DNA of 64,000 bases from an uncultured Cohaesibacter sp. (GTDB lineage Bacteria > Pseudomonadota > Alphaproteobacteria > Rhizobiales > Cohaesibacteraceae). The notes beneath the pieces are model-generated. The model did no database searches. It was given only the letters and a program-made list of their open reading frames with translations, and was not told the origin of the DNA. Every line of letters starts with the position of its first letter. Position 1 is the first letter of the stretch. Where the stretch lies: NCBI RefSeq assembly GCF_963676485.1, contig NZ_OY781114.1, positions 62,001-126,000 of the forward strand, in the 5' to 3' direction. Position numbers and translations under genes: made by a program. Shown in pieces: positions 35,944 through 45,492 of this stretch.

Positions 35944-37800
35944 TTATGCTTCTGCCTTGGCGACCGGGGCAATGCCCAGAGCGTCATGAATTTTATTGAG
36001 TTCGGCAAGCACATCGCAGCTTTCGAAAGCGAAAGAATCAACACCGGCAGCAGAAAGCGCTTCCATGAGTTCCTTCGGACGACCTGCGATATAAACCATT
36101 TTCGCGCCAGCTTCTTTCAAAGCCTTGGCAAATGCGGCACCATTTTCTTCGTAAAGCGCATCAGGGCCAACAATGGCCGCGATAGCAGCACCGGAAGCCT
36201 TGAAATCGGCAGCAGCGTCTGCGGGATCGGTATAGCCCTTGTCAGACAAGGCTTTGATACCACCTGCTTCGAAGAAGTTTTTCGTCCAAGTTGCACGTGC
36301 GGTGAAGTCGGCAATGCGGCCCATGTTGGCAAAGAAGACTGGAGGATTGCCAGCAGCTTTGGCAGCTTCACGCAGGGCTTCATATGGCTCGGAAAGGCGA
36401 ACAGCCTTCAAAGGCGTGCAAGCTTCACCGGCAGCCGGAAGGGCCAGAGCAACAGGAGCAACGTCCACCACTTCAACATCTTTTTCTTCGATGTTCGGGA
36501 AGGCCGAAGCGCCGGTCAGAGCAGCACGACGTGTTGCAATCAGCTTGCTACGTGCGTCGTTGGATTTGGCAATCGCGTCAAGGAAAAGGCCTTTTTTAAG
36601 CGCTTCAACTGCACCACCCGCTTTTTCAACTTCCTGGAACAGAGCCCAGGCAATCGAACCGGTTTCGTCAGTCATGCTTTCAACATAGCCAGAACCTGCA
36701 GCAGGGTCGGTTACGCGATAAAGGTTTGATTCTTCGATCAGCATGGTTTGCAGATTGCGTGAAATGCGACGGTCATGCCAAGTCGGCAAGCCAAGAGCCA
36801 TCGTATGCGGAACGATGCAAACGCTGTCCGCCCCACCAACACCAGCAGCAAAGCAAGCGGTGGTTTCACGCAGAATGTTCACATATGGATCAAGGCGCGT
36901 CATCATTGCCCAGGAGGTCTCTGCATGAATGGAGAGAGGCAAGAAATCAACACCAGCGGCTTCAACAATAAGAGCCCACAAATGGCGCATCGCACGCATT
37001 TTTGCCAGAGAAGCAAACTGGTTTGCTTCAACGGAAAGCACCACATCAATCATGCCAAGCGCTTCAGAAGCTTCAAAACCGGCTTCTTCAAGAACGCGCC
37101 AATAGGCAACGATGGTTGCAGCAACGGCACCCAATTCCTGTGCATCGCTGGCACCGGCATCATGGTAAGGCCGTGCATCAGCGGTAATGAATGGTCCCTT
37201 GAAGCCTTTTGCTTTGAGATCCTTGATCGTGCTGACCAGAGTTGCAGCCCAATCGGACGGCAGAGCACCGGTGCTTGCAAAACAACCAATCGGATCCAGC
37301 CCGAAGGAAACCTTCAAAGAGGCAGCATCTGCGCCCTTGTCTGCAACAACATCCGCGAAAGCCTTGGCAGCAGCATCACCAGCAGCCCCGGTTTCCAGAC
37401 GGAATGCAATCAGATCCATGACGACTTCGTTCAAAGCCTTTGCAAGAACATCCTTTTCTGCAGCCAGGCCATAGCCTCTTGCAGCGGCGCTACCAGCAAA
37501 CGGAATGCTGATCATATTTACGCCGTTTAGAAGGTCATTCAAAATCAGTTCATTTGCCTTGGCTGCATCAGGATGATCCATCCGCTGGCAAACTGCCCAA
37601 GGTGCATCTTTTGGACGCATCGCCAAAGGCGCTTTCCCTACGGCTCGTTCGAAAATCGGACTGATTTCCGTGCCGTCCACTGTTTTCGTTGTGAGGCGAG
37701 AAATCGGCTGGCCCTTGAGTGCCTTTTCGACCATCGCGGCCCAGTCCTCACGGGAATAGCCTGGAAATGTCTCGGCTATCCTCAACGCTTCGCTCATCAT
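35944..37800 (-). CDS. mutA: Methylmalonyl-CoA mutase, small subunit
   Basis: The product is 618 residues from ATG 37800, which has GGGAG 5 nt upstream; a TTG at 37812 would add four residues. It is homologous to the large subunit but its C-terminal B12-like domain lacks the D-x-H-x-x-G motif and the catalytic residues, as expected for the non-catalytic partner of the heterodimer. The barrel part has FAGSAAARGYGL and the W-A-M-M-T-R-L-D-P-Y-V-N-I-L-R-E-T-T-A segment. It is first in the operon. Confidence 0.95.
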   Translation of the reverse strand: MMSEALRIAETFPGYSREDWAAMVEKALKGQPISRLTTKTVDGTEISPIFERAVGKAPLAMRPKDAPWAVCQRMDHPDAAKANELILNDLLNGVNMISIPFAGSAAARGYGLAAEKDVLAKALNEVVMDLIAFRLETGAAGDAAAKAFADVVADKGADAASLKVSFGLDPIGCFASTGALPSDWAATLVSTIKDLKAKGFKGPFITADARPYHDAGASDAQELGAVAATIVAYWRVLEEAGFEASEALGMIDVVLSVEANQFASLAKMRAMRHLWALIVEAAGVDFLPLSIHAETSWAMMTRLDPYVNILRETTACFAAGVGGADSVCIVPHTMALGLPTWHDRRISRNLQTMLIEESNLYRVTDPAAGSGYVESMTDETGSIAWALFQEVEKAGGAVEALKKGLFLDAIAKSNDARSKLIATRRAALTGASAFPNIEEKDVEVVDVAPVALALPAAGEACTPLKAVRLSEPYEALREAAKAAGNPPVFFANMGRIADFTARATWTKNFFEAGGIKALSDKGYTDPADAAADFKASGAAIAAIVGPDALYEENGAAFAKALKEAGAKMVYIAGRPKELMEALSAAGVDSFAFESCDVLAELNKIHDALGIAPVAKAEA

Positions 37801-37812
37801 ATTCACTCCCAA

Positions 37813-38579
37813 TTATAGAGAAAAGATTCCGAAGGAGCTGACCGCCCCCGCGCACATTCCTCAAATCGTCTTTTTTCGTGCATCAGCCTTTGTCGATGAC
37901 CCGATACACTGCATTTATGTCTGCATCAGATCGCAAGGATATACACTTTGCATCACCGATCTTTGTCCTATCTCATTATCCTAAGCCAATAATTAAGCTG
38001 GTTTTCTGACACCAGTCTTTCAACTGGATAAAAAAAATTGCAAAAATCCGATGGAGCTTCGGCCTTGCATTAGCTCAGTTTGAAAGCACATGAATAGTTC
38101 GGATTTGTAACTAGTCCTGAAGATTGACAAAGAAAGTGCTGCTAAGTCACTCCATTGCTTAGACTAAAGCCTATACCTCCCTATTCGCAAGCTCTCCGAA
38201 TGGTGCTGTTGATCAAAAAATCCCACCCCCGTTGGATAAAGCCTTACGGTTTATTTCCGTATATTTCTCAGCACTCTCTTCCACCCAAACATTCGTTTTT
38301 GCATAGCTGTTCCAGCAGAGAATCATAAGTTCTAGAGCTTGTCAAAATTACGAACGAATCTTTGTCGCTCTGTATCTTAAAAAAGCAAATTGGGGAAATT
38401 TTGAACCCTACTGGCGAAAAATTACATTGATATTCTTGTCTTTTCGCTTTTTCGCTTGCCCAGTTTTGTACAATAGTCCAAAATCTGGTGTGGGTCTAAG
38501 TGGGAAAGCGATAGTATGTCAGGAGAGAGGTAATCCAACCTGATGCACTGTTGCTTTATTTTTTGTCTGCCAGACATTC
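37813..38579. other. Long intergenic region between mutA and the LuxR-type gene
   Basis: This 767-nt AT-rich stretch is the longest empty one in the window. It contains a weak tRNA-D-arm-like string (38067-38120) that does not fold into a tRNA, an imperfect dyad at 38460-38488, and a strong AGGAGAGAGG (38521-38530) that precedes a 28-codon open frame. No supported gene. Confidence 0.45.
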
Positions 38580-39362
38580 ATGCCTGGCTTTATATCAACA
38601 TCAAAACAGCAGTTTATATCCATGACTGATACCCGTTGGGCTCCCGCTGATAAGGCCATTTCTGTATCTCAGCCAACCAGAAATCCGGACGCCTTTTTCG
38701 AAAGTGTCGTATCCCGTTTCAGATCTTTCGGCGCAGAACATATCCTTATCACTGGTCTTCCCCTTCCCGGCCGAGACCTTGGCAAGCTGGTGCTCTATCA
38801 ACACTGGGGTGATAGCATCCTTTCCAGCGCGCATCTTGCGCAGGTCCGCGGCAGCGACGATCTTTTGCGGCGCATCGCCGTGCTCTCCAAACCAACATGC
38901 TGGAATCTCGATGAGAAGGAAAATAGCTGGATCAAGGATTCCTCGCTGATTGGTCTATTGCAGCGTAGCGGAGCCAGTCCACGCACCTATCGCACCTTGA
39001 TCGGCATTCACGTGCACCATTTCAATGTCATGCAAGTCGCAATTTGTGTGGCCGGACCAGAGTTGAACGTTTCCGAACGCGAGCTGATGGCGCTAACGAC
39101 GACCATTCAGCACGAATTGGCCGAGATGCATTCCGTGCATCCGATTCTTTCCAGTCGTCCGGGCGAGCTTTCAACGCGCGAAAAGCTTGTGTTGAGCATG
39201 ACCGCAGAAGGCAAAACCGCCGGGGACATTGCTGGCGAACTGCATATCTCGCAGAGAACCGTGCATGCCCATCTGCAAAATGCTTCGGAAAAAATGCAAG
39301 CGGCCAACAAGACGCAAACGGTCGTAGAAGCGATGCGTTATGGGCAGATCCAGCTTCGTTGA
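38580..39362 (+). CDS. LuxR-family transcriptional regulator
   Basis: The product is 260 residues. The N-terminal ~180 residues look like an autoinducer-binding-type sensor domain (FFESVVSRFRSFGAEHILITG at its start), and the C-terminal ~65 residues form the LuxR helix-turn-helix: LSTREKLVLSMTAEGKTAGDIA, then ISQRTVHAHLQNA. The signature tryptophans of true acyl-homoserine-lactone receptors are only partly kept and there is no luxI gene in the window, so it may be an orphan or sense another ligand. ATG 38622 is an alternative start; neither has a good ribosome-binding site. A small upstream open frame (38543-38629) overlaps the start. Confidence 0.85.
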   Translation: MPGFISTSKQQFISMTDTRWAPADKAISVSQPTRNPDAFFESVVSRFRSFGAEHILITGLPLPGRDLGKLVLYQHWGDSILSSAHLAQVRGSDDLLRRIAVLSKPTCWNLDEKENSWIKDSSLIGLLQRSGASPRTYRTLIGIHVHHFNVMQVAICVAGPELNVSERELMALTTTIQHELAEMHSVHPILSSRPGELSTREKLVLSMTAEGKTAGDIAGELHISQRTVHAHLQNASEKMQAANKTQTVVEAMRYGQIQLR

Positions 39363-39433
39363 GCTCAAACGAGCATGGATCAGCAGTTTACCGACAGCCT
39401 CGACACAAGCCCAGGCTCTAGGAAAAATGGAAA

Positions 39434-39457
39434 AGCCAGCGGCATTCTTCGCTGGCT
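39434..39457. terminator. Terminator between the LuxR-type and DUF4332 genes
   Basis: AGCCAGCG and CGCTGGCT form an 8-bp stem. On the minus strand it is followed by TTTTCCATTTTT, so it most likely ends the DUF4332 gene; it may also help end the LuxR-type gene. Confidence 0.75.
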
Positions 39458-39481
39458 CTTCAACCCCGATCAGACGTTAAG

Positions 39482-39892
39482 TCAGTAGGTCATCATGGGA
39501 GGTAATTCCTTTGCCTCCGCGACCCATGTCTCAACATTTCCCAGCGCAGGAACCTGACGCACAAGTTTCTTCTTGGCGTTGGCTTCCTTCATCGCAGCTG
39601 CCAGATTGGCGGCATTGCGATTCCGCAATTCCTTGACCGTGTCTACTCCGGCAGCTTCCAACAATTCAGAATATTCTTCGCCCACGCCCTTGATGCGCAT
39701 TAGATCGGCCATGTTCGCCCATTTTAGGATGCGGGCATGGTCTATACCGGTTTCTTCTTCCAGAGCTTTGCGCCCTGCGGCATCCTTGGCCTTTTCGAGA
39801 TAAGCCTTAGTAGTGGTGATACCAACGGCTTTTAGTTTCTCGGCATAGGCCGGCCCAATTCCCTCGATTTTTGCAATTGAATAAGATGTCAT
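39482..39892 (-). CDS. DUF4332 (helix-hairpin-helix) protein
   Basis: The product is 136 residues from ATG 39892, which has GGGAGG 7 nt upstream. Two helix-hairpin-helix elements are visible: I-E-G-I-G-P-A-Y-A-E-K-L near the start and I-K-G-V-G-E-E-Y-S-E-L-L in the middle, the layout of DUF4332. HhH units bind DNA or proteins without sequence specificity; the role of the family is unknown. It stands alone. Confidence 0.85.
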   Translation of the reverse strand: MTSYSIAKIEGIGPAYAEKLKAVGITTTKAYLEKAKDAAGRKALEEETGIDHARILKWANMADLMRIKGVGEEYSELLEAAGVDTVKELRNRNAANLAAAMKEANAKKKLVRQVPALGNVETWVAEAKELPPMMTY

Positions 39893-40043
39893 AATTTGCC
39901 TCCCACAAATAAACGGTGACCGAACCATTTGCCCATGGTCCACTCGGCACCATCCTCCTGATTATTGGCAGCGAGCATAGGGCATGATCACCGCCAACAC
40001 AGTGTAGTATAAAGGCGTATTCTGCAAGTATTGGATGTGGCGA

Positions 40044-40445
40044 CTACAGGATCTGTCTCAATGCAGGCACAGAATTGACCACGTCATCCACCAGACTATC
40101 GTCTGCATTTTCCTTGGCGACAGTTATCAGTTCCGAAGCAATGGTCTGGATCTCTCCCATGCTCAAGCCTTCGCTGGTCAATTGGTTCAACGCAGCCATG
40201 GCTCCTCCCATGCCACCCATACCACCCATTGCGCCCATCAGACCACCGAGCAGACCTCCTCCGCTTTCCTGAGTATCAGCAGCGCTCTCCATAAGCGGCT
40301 GTGCGCCCAAAGCTTCCACAAGCCTGTTCATTTTGTCTTCTGGGGCTTCCTTGGAGAGGAAATTGAGAATGATTTTGACGGCTGTCATGGCGAGGTCTTC
40401 AGATATTCCTGCGGCTGACGCGATCCGGGCAATGACCTGATCCAT
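40044..40445 (-). CDS. DUF2267-like small helical protein
   Basis: The product is 133 residues. The first ~45 residues (VIARIASAAGISEDLAMTAVKIILNFL) match the helical pattern of DUF2267-type proteins. A glycine- and methionine-rich segment (GGLLGGLMGAMGGMGGMGG) follows, and the C-terminus is a second helical block (EIQTIASELITVAKE, then DDVVNSVPALRQIL). AGGAGA lies before the ATG. The function is unknown. The Gly/Met stretch is a simple-repeat region and could vary in length between strains. Confidence 0.75.
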   Translation of the reverse strand: MDQVIARIASAAGISEDLAMTAVKIILNFLSKEAPEDKMNRLVEALGAQPLMESAADTQESGGGLLGGLMGAMGGMGGMGGAMAALNQLTSEGLSMGEIQTIASELITVAKENADDSLVDDVVNSVPALRQIL

Positions 40446-40817
40446 AATGGTCTCCTAAGTTTGATTCATACAAAATGGGCGTTTGTGCTGTTACATAACT
40501 TACAATGGACGGAGAAAGAAACAGCCGATTGATCGCCTGTTGGATCAATCACCGGGAATGCGCCGGCCAAATGCCGTAAACAAGGGCTCTATCGTCTCAT
40601 GGCTGACGGGGCAACAATCATTCATGTTGCGCACATCAAACAACCAACGTAAAAGATTCGGTATATTGGAATCCCGAAATTGCAACAGTATGGCCGATTT
40701 TAGACTGTGCGCTTTACTGGCATATTTCTGGTCTTCAAAGCTTTTGTCATTCATTTTATTGGGCGCGCCGGTTTTCTAGGACTATTGGCAAGCCGAAGAC
40801 ATAGAACAGGATCGGCC
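40446..40817. other. Divergent intergenic region before the HerA-like gene
   Basis: No gene is supported. The frame of the downstream ATPase is open through its last ~110 nt, but that part does not resemble the family. Confidence 0.35.
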
Positions 40818-42413
40818 ATGACCATGTTGCACGATGGGGACGTATATCTCGGCACATCTTTTCTATCCGCCGAGGATGGTATGCAAACGAGCCAGGGAGA
40901 ATATCTTTCGCTCAACCTTGCCAACCGGCATGGCCTGATAACCGGAGCGACAGGCACGGGCAAGACCGTGTCATTACAAATTCTGGCCGAGGGTTTTTCG
41001 AACGCCGGCGTCCCTGTTTTCTGTGCTGATGTCAAAGGCGACCTATCGGGATTGGCAGCCCAAGGTGAGGCAAAGGATTTTCTCTCCAAACGAGCCGAAA
41101 CAATCGGCTTGACCGAGGAATATGCCTTTTCCTCATTTCCAACCATCTTTTGGGATCTCTTCGGCGAGCAAGGTCATCCCGTGCGCACGACAATCACAGA
41201 CATGGGGCCGCTGCTGCTCGCCCGTCTACTCGGGCTGAATGACACGCAGGAAGGCATTCTCAATATCGCATTCAAGTTGGCCGATGATGAAGGCATGCTG
41301 CTGCTGGATCTTAAGGACCTGCGTGCGCTGCTGGTCAATATGGAAGAGCGGCGCAAAGAGCTTTCCGCCCTCTATGGCAACATATCAACGGCCTCCATTG
41401 GGGCCATCCAGCGCGATCTGCTGGTGTTGGAACAACAAGGTGCAGAGCATTTCTTTGGCGAAACCGCGCTCGATATCCTCGATTTGATGCGCACCACGCG
41501 CGACGGGCGTGGCATCATCTCCATTCTGGCAGCAGACAAACTGATGCAATCCCCTCGCCTCTATGCAACCTTTCTGCTCTGGCTGCTATCTGAATTGTTC
41601 GAGGAACTGCCAGAGCTGGGAGACAGGGACAGGCCGCGACTGGTTTTCTTCTTTGATGAAGCCCATCTCCTTTTCGAAGATGCTCCCAAGGTGCTCATAA
41701 ACAAGGTGGAGCAAGTGGTGAAACTCATTCGCTCCAAGGGCGTTGGCGTTTATTTCGTCACACAGAATCCGCTTGACGTGCCCGATGATGTATTGTCCCA
41801 ACTTGGTAACCGCATTCAGCATGCACTAAGGGCCTACACGCCCCGCGACCAGAAGGCCGTGCAAGTGGCCGCCGATACTTTCCGCCCCAATCCCGCGCTT
41901 GATACCCGGCAGGTCATCACCGAGCTGGGCGTCGGAGAGGCTCTGGTTTCCACCTTGATGAAAAAGGGCGTGCCATCCATGGTTCAGCGAACCCTGATCC
42001 GTCCGCCAAGCTCACGCATCGGCCCGCTTTCAGCAGGCGAACGACAGGCGATCATCGCCAACAGTCCCATTTTGGGTGTTTATGATCGGGTGGTTGACCG
42101 GGAAAGCGCCTATGAGGTGCTGCAGAAAAGAGCCAAGGACAAGATCAAGCGCGAAGAAGAGCAACGGCAGGAAGAAGAGCGTCAACAGAAGAAAACGGGA
42201 AGCACGAAGAAAAACCGCACCGGCTTCACCCTGCCCGACTTTGACAGGAATGATCGCCCAACAAGTGAGCCCCGCAGATCCTCAAGCAGGCGAAGCTCCG
42301 GACGGCAGACCGTTGCCGAAGCGGCAGTGAAGTCTGTCGTTCGTTCGGTAGCCTCTTCTCTAGGACGAGCCATCGTAAGGGGCATTTTAGGCAGCCTTAA
42401 AAGCGGTCGTTGA
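40818..42413 (+). CDS. HerA-like ATPase of the DUF853/YjgR family
   Basis: The product is 531 residues from ATG 40818 (AGGA 6 nt upstream); the frame extends 37 codons further without family resemblance. The ATPase core has Walker A GATGTGKT, Walker [10 protein letters not shown], and the Q-N-P-L-D-V-P-D-D motif after it. The C-terminal ~100 residues are charged and Lys/Glu/Arg-rich, ending in a helical stretch with [17 protein letters not shown]. YjgR-family proteins are related to DNA-translocating HerA helicases; their role is not established. A terminator follows. Confidence 0.92.
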   Translation: MTMLHDGDVYLGTSFLSAEDGMQTSQGEYLSLNLANRHGLITGATGTGKTVSLQILAEGFSNAGVPVFCADVKGDLSGLAAQGEAKDFLSKRAETIGLTEEYAFSSFPTIFWDLFGEQGHPVRTTITDMGPLLLARLLGLNDTQEGILNIAFKLADDEGMLLLDLKDLRALLVNMEERRKELSALYGNISTASIGAIQRDLLVLEQQGAEHFFGETALDILDLMRTTRDGRGIISILAADKLMQSPRLYATFLLWLLSELFEELPELGDRDRPRLVFFFDEAHLLFEDAPKVLINKVEQVVKLIRSKGVGVYFVTQNPLDVPDDVLSQLGNRIQHALRAYTPRDQKAVQVAADTFRPNPALDTRQVITELGVGEALVSTLMKKGVPSMVQRTLIRPPSSRIGPLSAGERQAIIANSPILGVYDRVVDRESAYEVLQKRAKDKIKREEEQRQEEERQQKKTGSTKKNRTGFTLPDFDRNDRPTSEPRRSSSRRSSGRQTVAEAAVKSVVRSVASSLGRAIVRGILGSLKSGR

Positions 42414-42501
42414 ATGGCTGTTCTATTGGCGCAAGTTCTCGTTAACTGACACTTATATAAAAACTTGAATTTTTACCGAATACAAGGAATTGTTAGCGAA
42501 A

Positions 42502-42535
42502 ATGGGCCATTACCAAATGGAGTGGCCTATTTTTG
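42502..42535 (+). terminator. Terminator of the HerA-like gene
   Basis: ATGGGCCATT pairs with AATGGAGTGGCCT (one bulge), followed by ATTTTTG, about 90 nt after the stop. Confidence 0.75.
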
Positions 42536-42629
42536 CGTCTTTGTACAAAACAGGGATCAAGAATAATAACTGGCTCGGACAACTGGGAGTCTGAAGCCCG
42601 AACAACAACAAGAATAAAGTGAGGCAAAT

Positions 42630-43532
42630 GTGTCGCGTCGCTTGATACCAGTCAAAAGCCTGTCAGTTATGATCCTTGCCCCAAGGCGCCATGATCGACA
42701 ATTATGGGCCGATTTGCTCAAAAATTGTGGCATAGAGCACCCGCTCTGCATGTCGGATATTGAGCATGCGACCTCTATTGTTTCTGCTGGACAGGCAGAT
42801 ATCGTATTTGTTGATGAGAGCTATGGCCCTCAGCATATCGCCAAGATGCTCGTTCCAGCAAGACAGGTTGAATTTGCCGGCGGGCGCGGTGTATGTCTGA
42901 TTCTTTGCGCCAAGAAAGCGACCGCGCAGGATGTTATCAATGCACGCAAGCTCGGCATCGCATCTCTGGTGATTCTGCCGACATCGATCGACACGGTTCG
43001 CAAACATCTTGAGTTGGCCGCCCGCTACATTCCTCAAACCGACGAAGAACTCGGCTGGGCAACGCCCAAGGAAAAAAAACCGTCCCCAACGATCAAAAGT
43101 GATGCCCGCCCGCCCGAAGATGAAGCAACAGCTGAAGCCCTTAGCGAGCGCTTTTCCAAGCAGAAAGGCGCCCACCGCAATGGCGCATCAGGTGGCCATG
43201 ACGCAATGGCCAACCAGCCCGTAGCAACCCCTCAAACTGTTGACCAGACGAGTGCCGCACAAGCCTTGACGAAGGAAAACAGTACCAACAATGCCCAAGG
43301 CTCATCTGCTTTGGTTACCGTGAGAGAAAATGGCTCCACAATTGACCACCCTTCAGGCTTTTCAGAAAATATATCAGACAGCGAGCCGTCGGCCATGAAC
43401 GAGGAGAGCTCGACCGCTCGCCCCAAACAATCGGCCCCCTCTTTGTTAAACGATCTTGATGTCGATATCCCTGCGCTTACGGCTCCAGGGCGTTCCGGCC
43501 GCTCGGCCGATGAAGATGTGGTCTTTCTCTAG
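42630..43532 (+). CDS. Degenerate receiver-domain protein with a long disordered tail
   Basis: The product is 300 residues, from GTG 42630 with GAGG 5 nt upstream. Residues ~10-135 follow the response-regulator receiver fold: strand VMILAP, strand IVFVDE with an Asp (Asp62) at the phosphorylation position, strand LILCAK, and strand LVILPTS. The first acidic pair is missing (Ala17-Pro18) and the conserved Lys is replaced (Pro-Thr-Ser), so it is probably a pseudo-receiver. A ~150-residue Ser/Thr/Ala/Glu-rich linker follows. The last residues are ADEDVVFL, very similar to the end of the tandem-receiver protein at 49582. There is no output domain. Function unknown. Confidence 0.7.
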   Translation: MSRRLIPVKSLSVMILAPRRHDRQLWADLLKNCGIEHPLCMSDIEHATSIVSAGQADIVFVDESYGPQHIAKMLVPARQVEFAGGRGVCLILCAKKATAQDVINARKLGIASLVILPTSIDTVRKHLELAARYIPQTDEELGWATPKEKKPSPTIKSDARPPEDEATAEALSERFSKQKGAHRNGASGGHDAMANQPVATPQTVDQTSAAQALTKENSTNNAQGSSALVTVRENGSTIDHPSGFSENISDSEPSAMNEESSTARPKQSAPSLLNDLDVDIPALTAPGRSGRSADEDVVFL

Positions 43533-43688
43533 GCCAAAGCCCCTCGACTATCTCCTTTGAGACCCAGACTGGAACATGTGTGAAAGTTGCTGGCGCAAGG
43601 CTGGCGTCTGAATAAGGAAGCTGATAGCGTCTTGCCTATCAGCATCGCGTGCAAGCGCGTGTTTATTCCGTTCCGATAAGGTAATTTC

Positions 43689-45077
43689 ATGACAAATCTA
43701 GATTCCGTTCTGGCGCAGGTCGACGCCAATTTCGATGATTCCCTCAACCGTCTGGTCACTCTGGTTGGCTTCAAATCCATTTCTACCGATCCGGACTATA
43801 AAGAAGAATGCCAGAAGGCAGCCAATTGGATTGCAAATGAGCTGAACAGCATCGGAATCGACACGCGCGTTCACGAAACACCCGGACACCCGATGGTCGT
43901 TGGCCATGACAGCGACACCGCAGACAAGCCAGGCCCGCATGTTCTGTTCTATGCCCACTATGATGTTCAGCCGGTTGATCCGCTGGAATTGTGGGACGAT
44001 GATCCCTTCAATGCCAAGGTCTTTGAAAAAGACGGGGTCAAGATGATCTTCGGCCGAGGCTCTTCAGACGATAAAGGTCAGATGCTGACCTTCGTAGAAG
44101 CATGTCGCGCTTACAAAGAAGTGCATGGCGCTCTGCCAATCGCTGTTTCCATTCTGTTTGAAGGGGAAGAAGAAAGCGGCTCGCCAAGCCTGTTGCCTTT
44201 CCTCAATGAACACAAGGACGAGCTTTCCAAGGATCTGGCGCTGGTTTGCGATACCACTATGTTCGATGCGGAAACTCCGGCGATCACAACGATGTTGCGC
44301 GGCCTGATGGGCGAGGAAATCACCATCACGGCGGCGAACCGCGATCTGCATTCCGGCTCCTATGGTGGTCCGGCGGCAAACCCGATCAGGATTCTCTCCC
44401 ATATTCTTGCAGACCTGCATGACGACAATGGCAGAATTCAGATTCCGGGCTTTTATGATGGCGTGGAAGAGCTTGCTCCCGATGTAAAGGCACAGTGGGA
44501 TGCTCTGCCATTTGATGACGCAGAATTCCTCAAGGATGTCGGGCTTTCGATCCCGGCCGGGGAAACCGGCTACAGCATTTACGAGCAGCTCAATGCGCGC
44601 CCGACCTGCGAATTCAACGGCATTACCGGCGGCTATACCGGTTCGGGTTTCAAGACCGTTATCGCCTCTCAGGCATCAGCCAAAATCTCCTGTCGCCTTG
44701 TGGGTAAACAGGGTCCGAACAAGATCCGTGAAAATCTGCGCGCTTTCGTACAGGAACGCCTGCCTGCGGATTGCTCTGTAGAGTTTACCGAACATGGCTC
44801 TGCCCCCGGCCACAGCCTTTCGGCGGATTTCCCTCCGCTTCAAAAAGGCGCAGCAGCGCTCAAGGATGAATGGGGCAAGGACACCATCATGATGGGGATG
44901 GGTGGATCCATTCCGATTGTTGGCGAGTTCAAAGATATTCTGGGTATGGATTCCATGCTCATCGGCTACGCTCTGGAATCCGACAATATCCATTCGCCAA
45001 ATGAAAAATACAATCTGGAGAGCTACCACAAAGGCATTCGCTCGTGGGTACGCGTTCTGGCCGCTCTGGCAGAATAG
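43689..45077 (+). CDS. M20 family metallopeptidase (dipeptidase)
   Basis: The product is 462 residues. It resembles the M20 group of dizinc carboxypeptidase/dipeptidase-like enzymes. Metal-binding motifs in order are the His of FYAHYDVQP, the Asp of GRGSSDDKG (bridging), the Glu pair of EGEEESGSP, the Asp of VCDTTM, and the late His of HSPNEKY. The dimerisation domain lies in the middle (residues about 200-330). The substrate is likely a dipeptide or N-acyl amino acid; it cannot be read from the sequence. No signal peptide, so it is cytoplasmic. Confidence 0.92.
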   Translation: MTNLDSVLAQVDANFDDSLNRLVTLVGFKSISTDPDYKEECQKAANWIANELNSIGIDTRVHETPGHPMVVGHDSDTADKPGPHVLFYAHYDVQPVDPLELWDDDPFNAKVFEKDGVKMIFGRGSSDDKGQMLTFVEACRAYKEVHGALPIAVSILFEGEEESGSPSLLPFLNEHKDELSKDLALVCDTTMFDAETPAITTMLRGLMGEEITITAANRDLHSGSYGGPAANPIRILSHILADLHDDNGRIQIPGFYDGVEELAPDVKAQWDALPFDDAEFLKDVGLSIPAGETGYSIYEQLNARPTCEFNGITGGYTGSGFKTVIASQASAKISCRLVGKQGPNKIRENLRAFVQERLPADCSVEFTEHGSAPGHSLSADFPPLQKGAAALKDEWGKDTIMMGMGGSIPIVGEFKDILGMDSMLIGYALESDNIHSPNEKYNLESYHKGIRSWVRVLAALAE

Positions 45078-45104
45078 ATCCAGAAGCAAGCTATCGAAGC
45101 TTTT

Positions 45105-45145
45105 GAGGCTGGGTTTTGAGGAACCCAGCCTCGTCATATTCTTTT
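45105..45145 (+). terminator. Terminator of the M20 peptidase gene
   Basis: GAGGCTGGGTT (45105-45115) pairs with AACCCAGCCTC (45122-45132), followed at a distance by TTCTTTTTCTTTT. Confidence 0.85.
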
Positions 45146-45195
45146 TCTTTTCCAATTCTGGCATTTGCCAAACTAATGCCCAGATCCGGGTTTAG

Positions 45196-45339
45196 TTATT
45201 TTCCACTCACCTTCAAGAAGTCGTCACAGCCTTGCTCGCTGTTCCATTTCGTCGCAGCCTTTTGGCAGGATAAGTTATGTGCATTCTGAGCTTGAATAAT
45301 TTGGTCACGCATATACACTTTTGCCAGACTTTCCAACAT
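45196..45339 (-). CDS. Possible small protein, 47 residues
   Basis: An ATG at 45339 has GGAG 6 nt upstream and opens a 47-codon frame. The peptide is hydrophilic and helical, with two cysteines (in NLSCQKAAT and EQGCDDF), and has no membrane segment. It lies in the 415-nt gap between the M20 gene and the DUF1131-like lipoprotein gene. I recognise no family; the case rests on the start signal and on the lack of any other gene here. Confidence 0.35.
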   Translation of the reverse strand: MLESLAKVYMRDQIIQAQNAHNLSCQKAATKWNSEQGCDDFLKVSGK

Positions 45340-45492
45340 GCCAGTCTCCGGCCCGACTTGGGAGGATGAAAGCTTATTAGGATGCACCGACTGGCCTTGG
45401 CTTTCGAATCTGCTATGCGTTCATCGGCTGGTATCTCGACCATTCGACGGGCTGCATTTGCGCCTACTACTCTGTTTTAATCGGTATCATTG

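Noticed and set aside
38067-38120. tRNA-like string with a TAGCTCAGTTT D-arm and a TTGTAA anticodon-like loop
   Set aside because: The anticodon stem does not pair and there is no T-arm or acceptor stem, so it is chance resemblance or at most a remnant.
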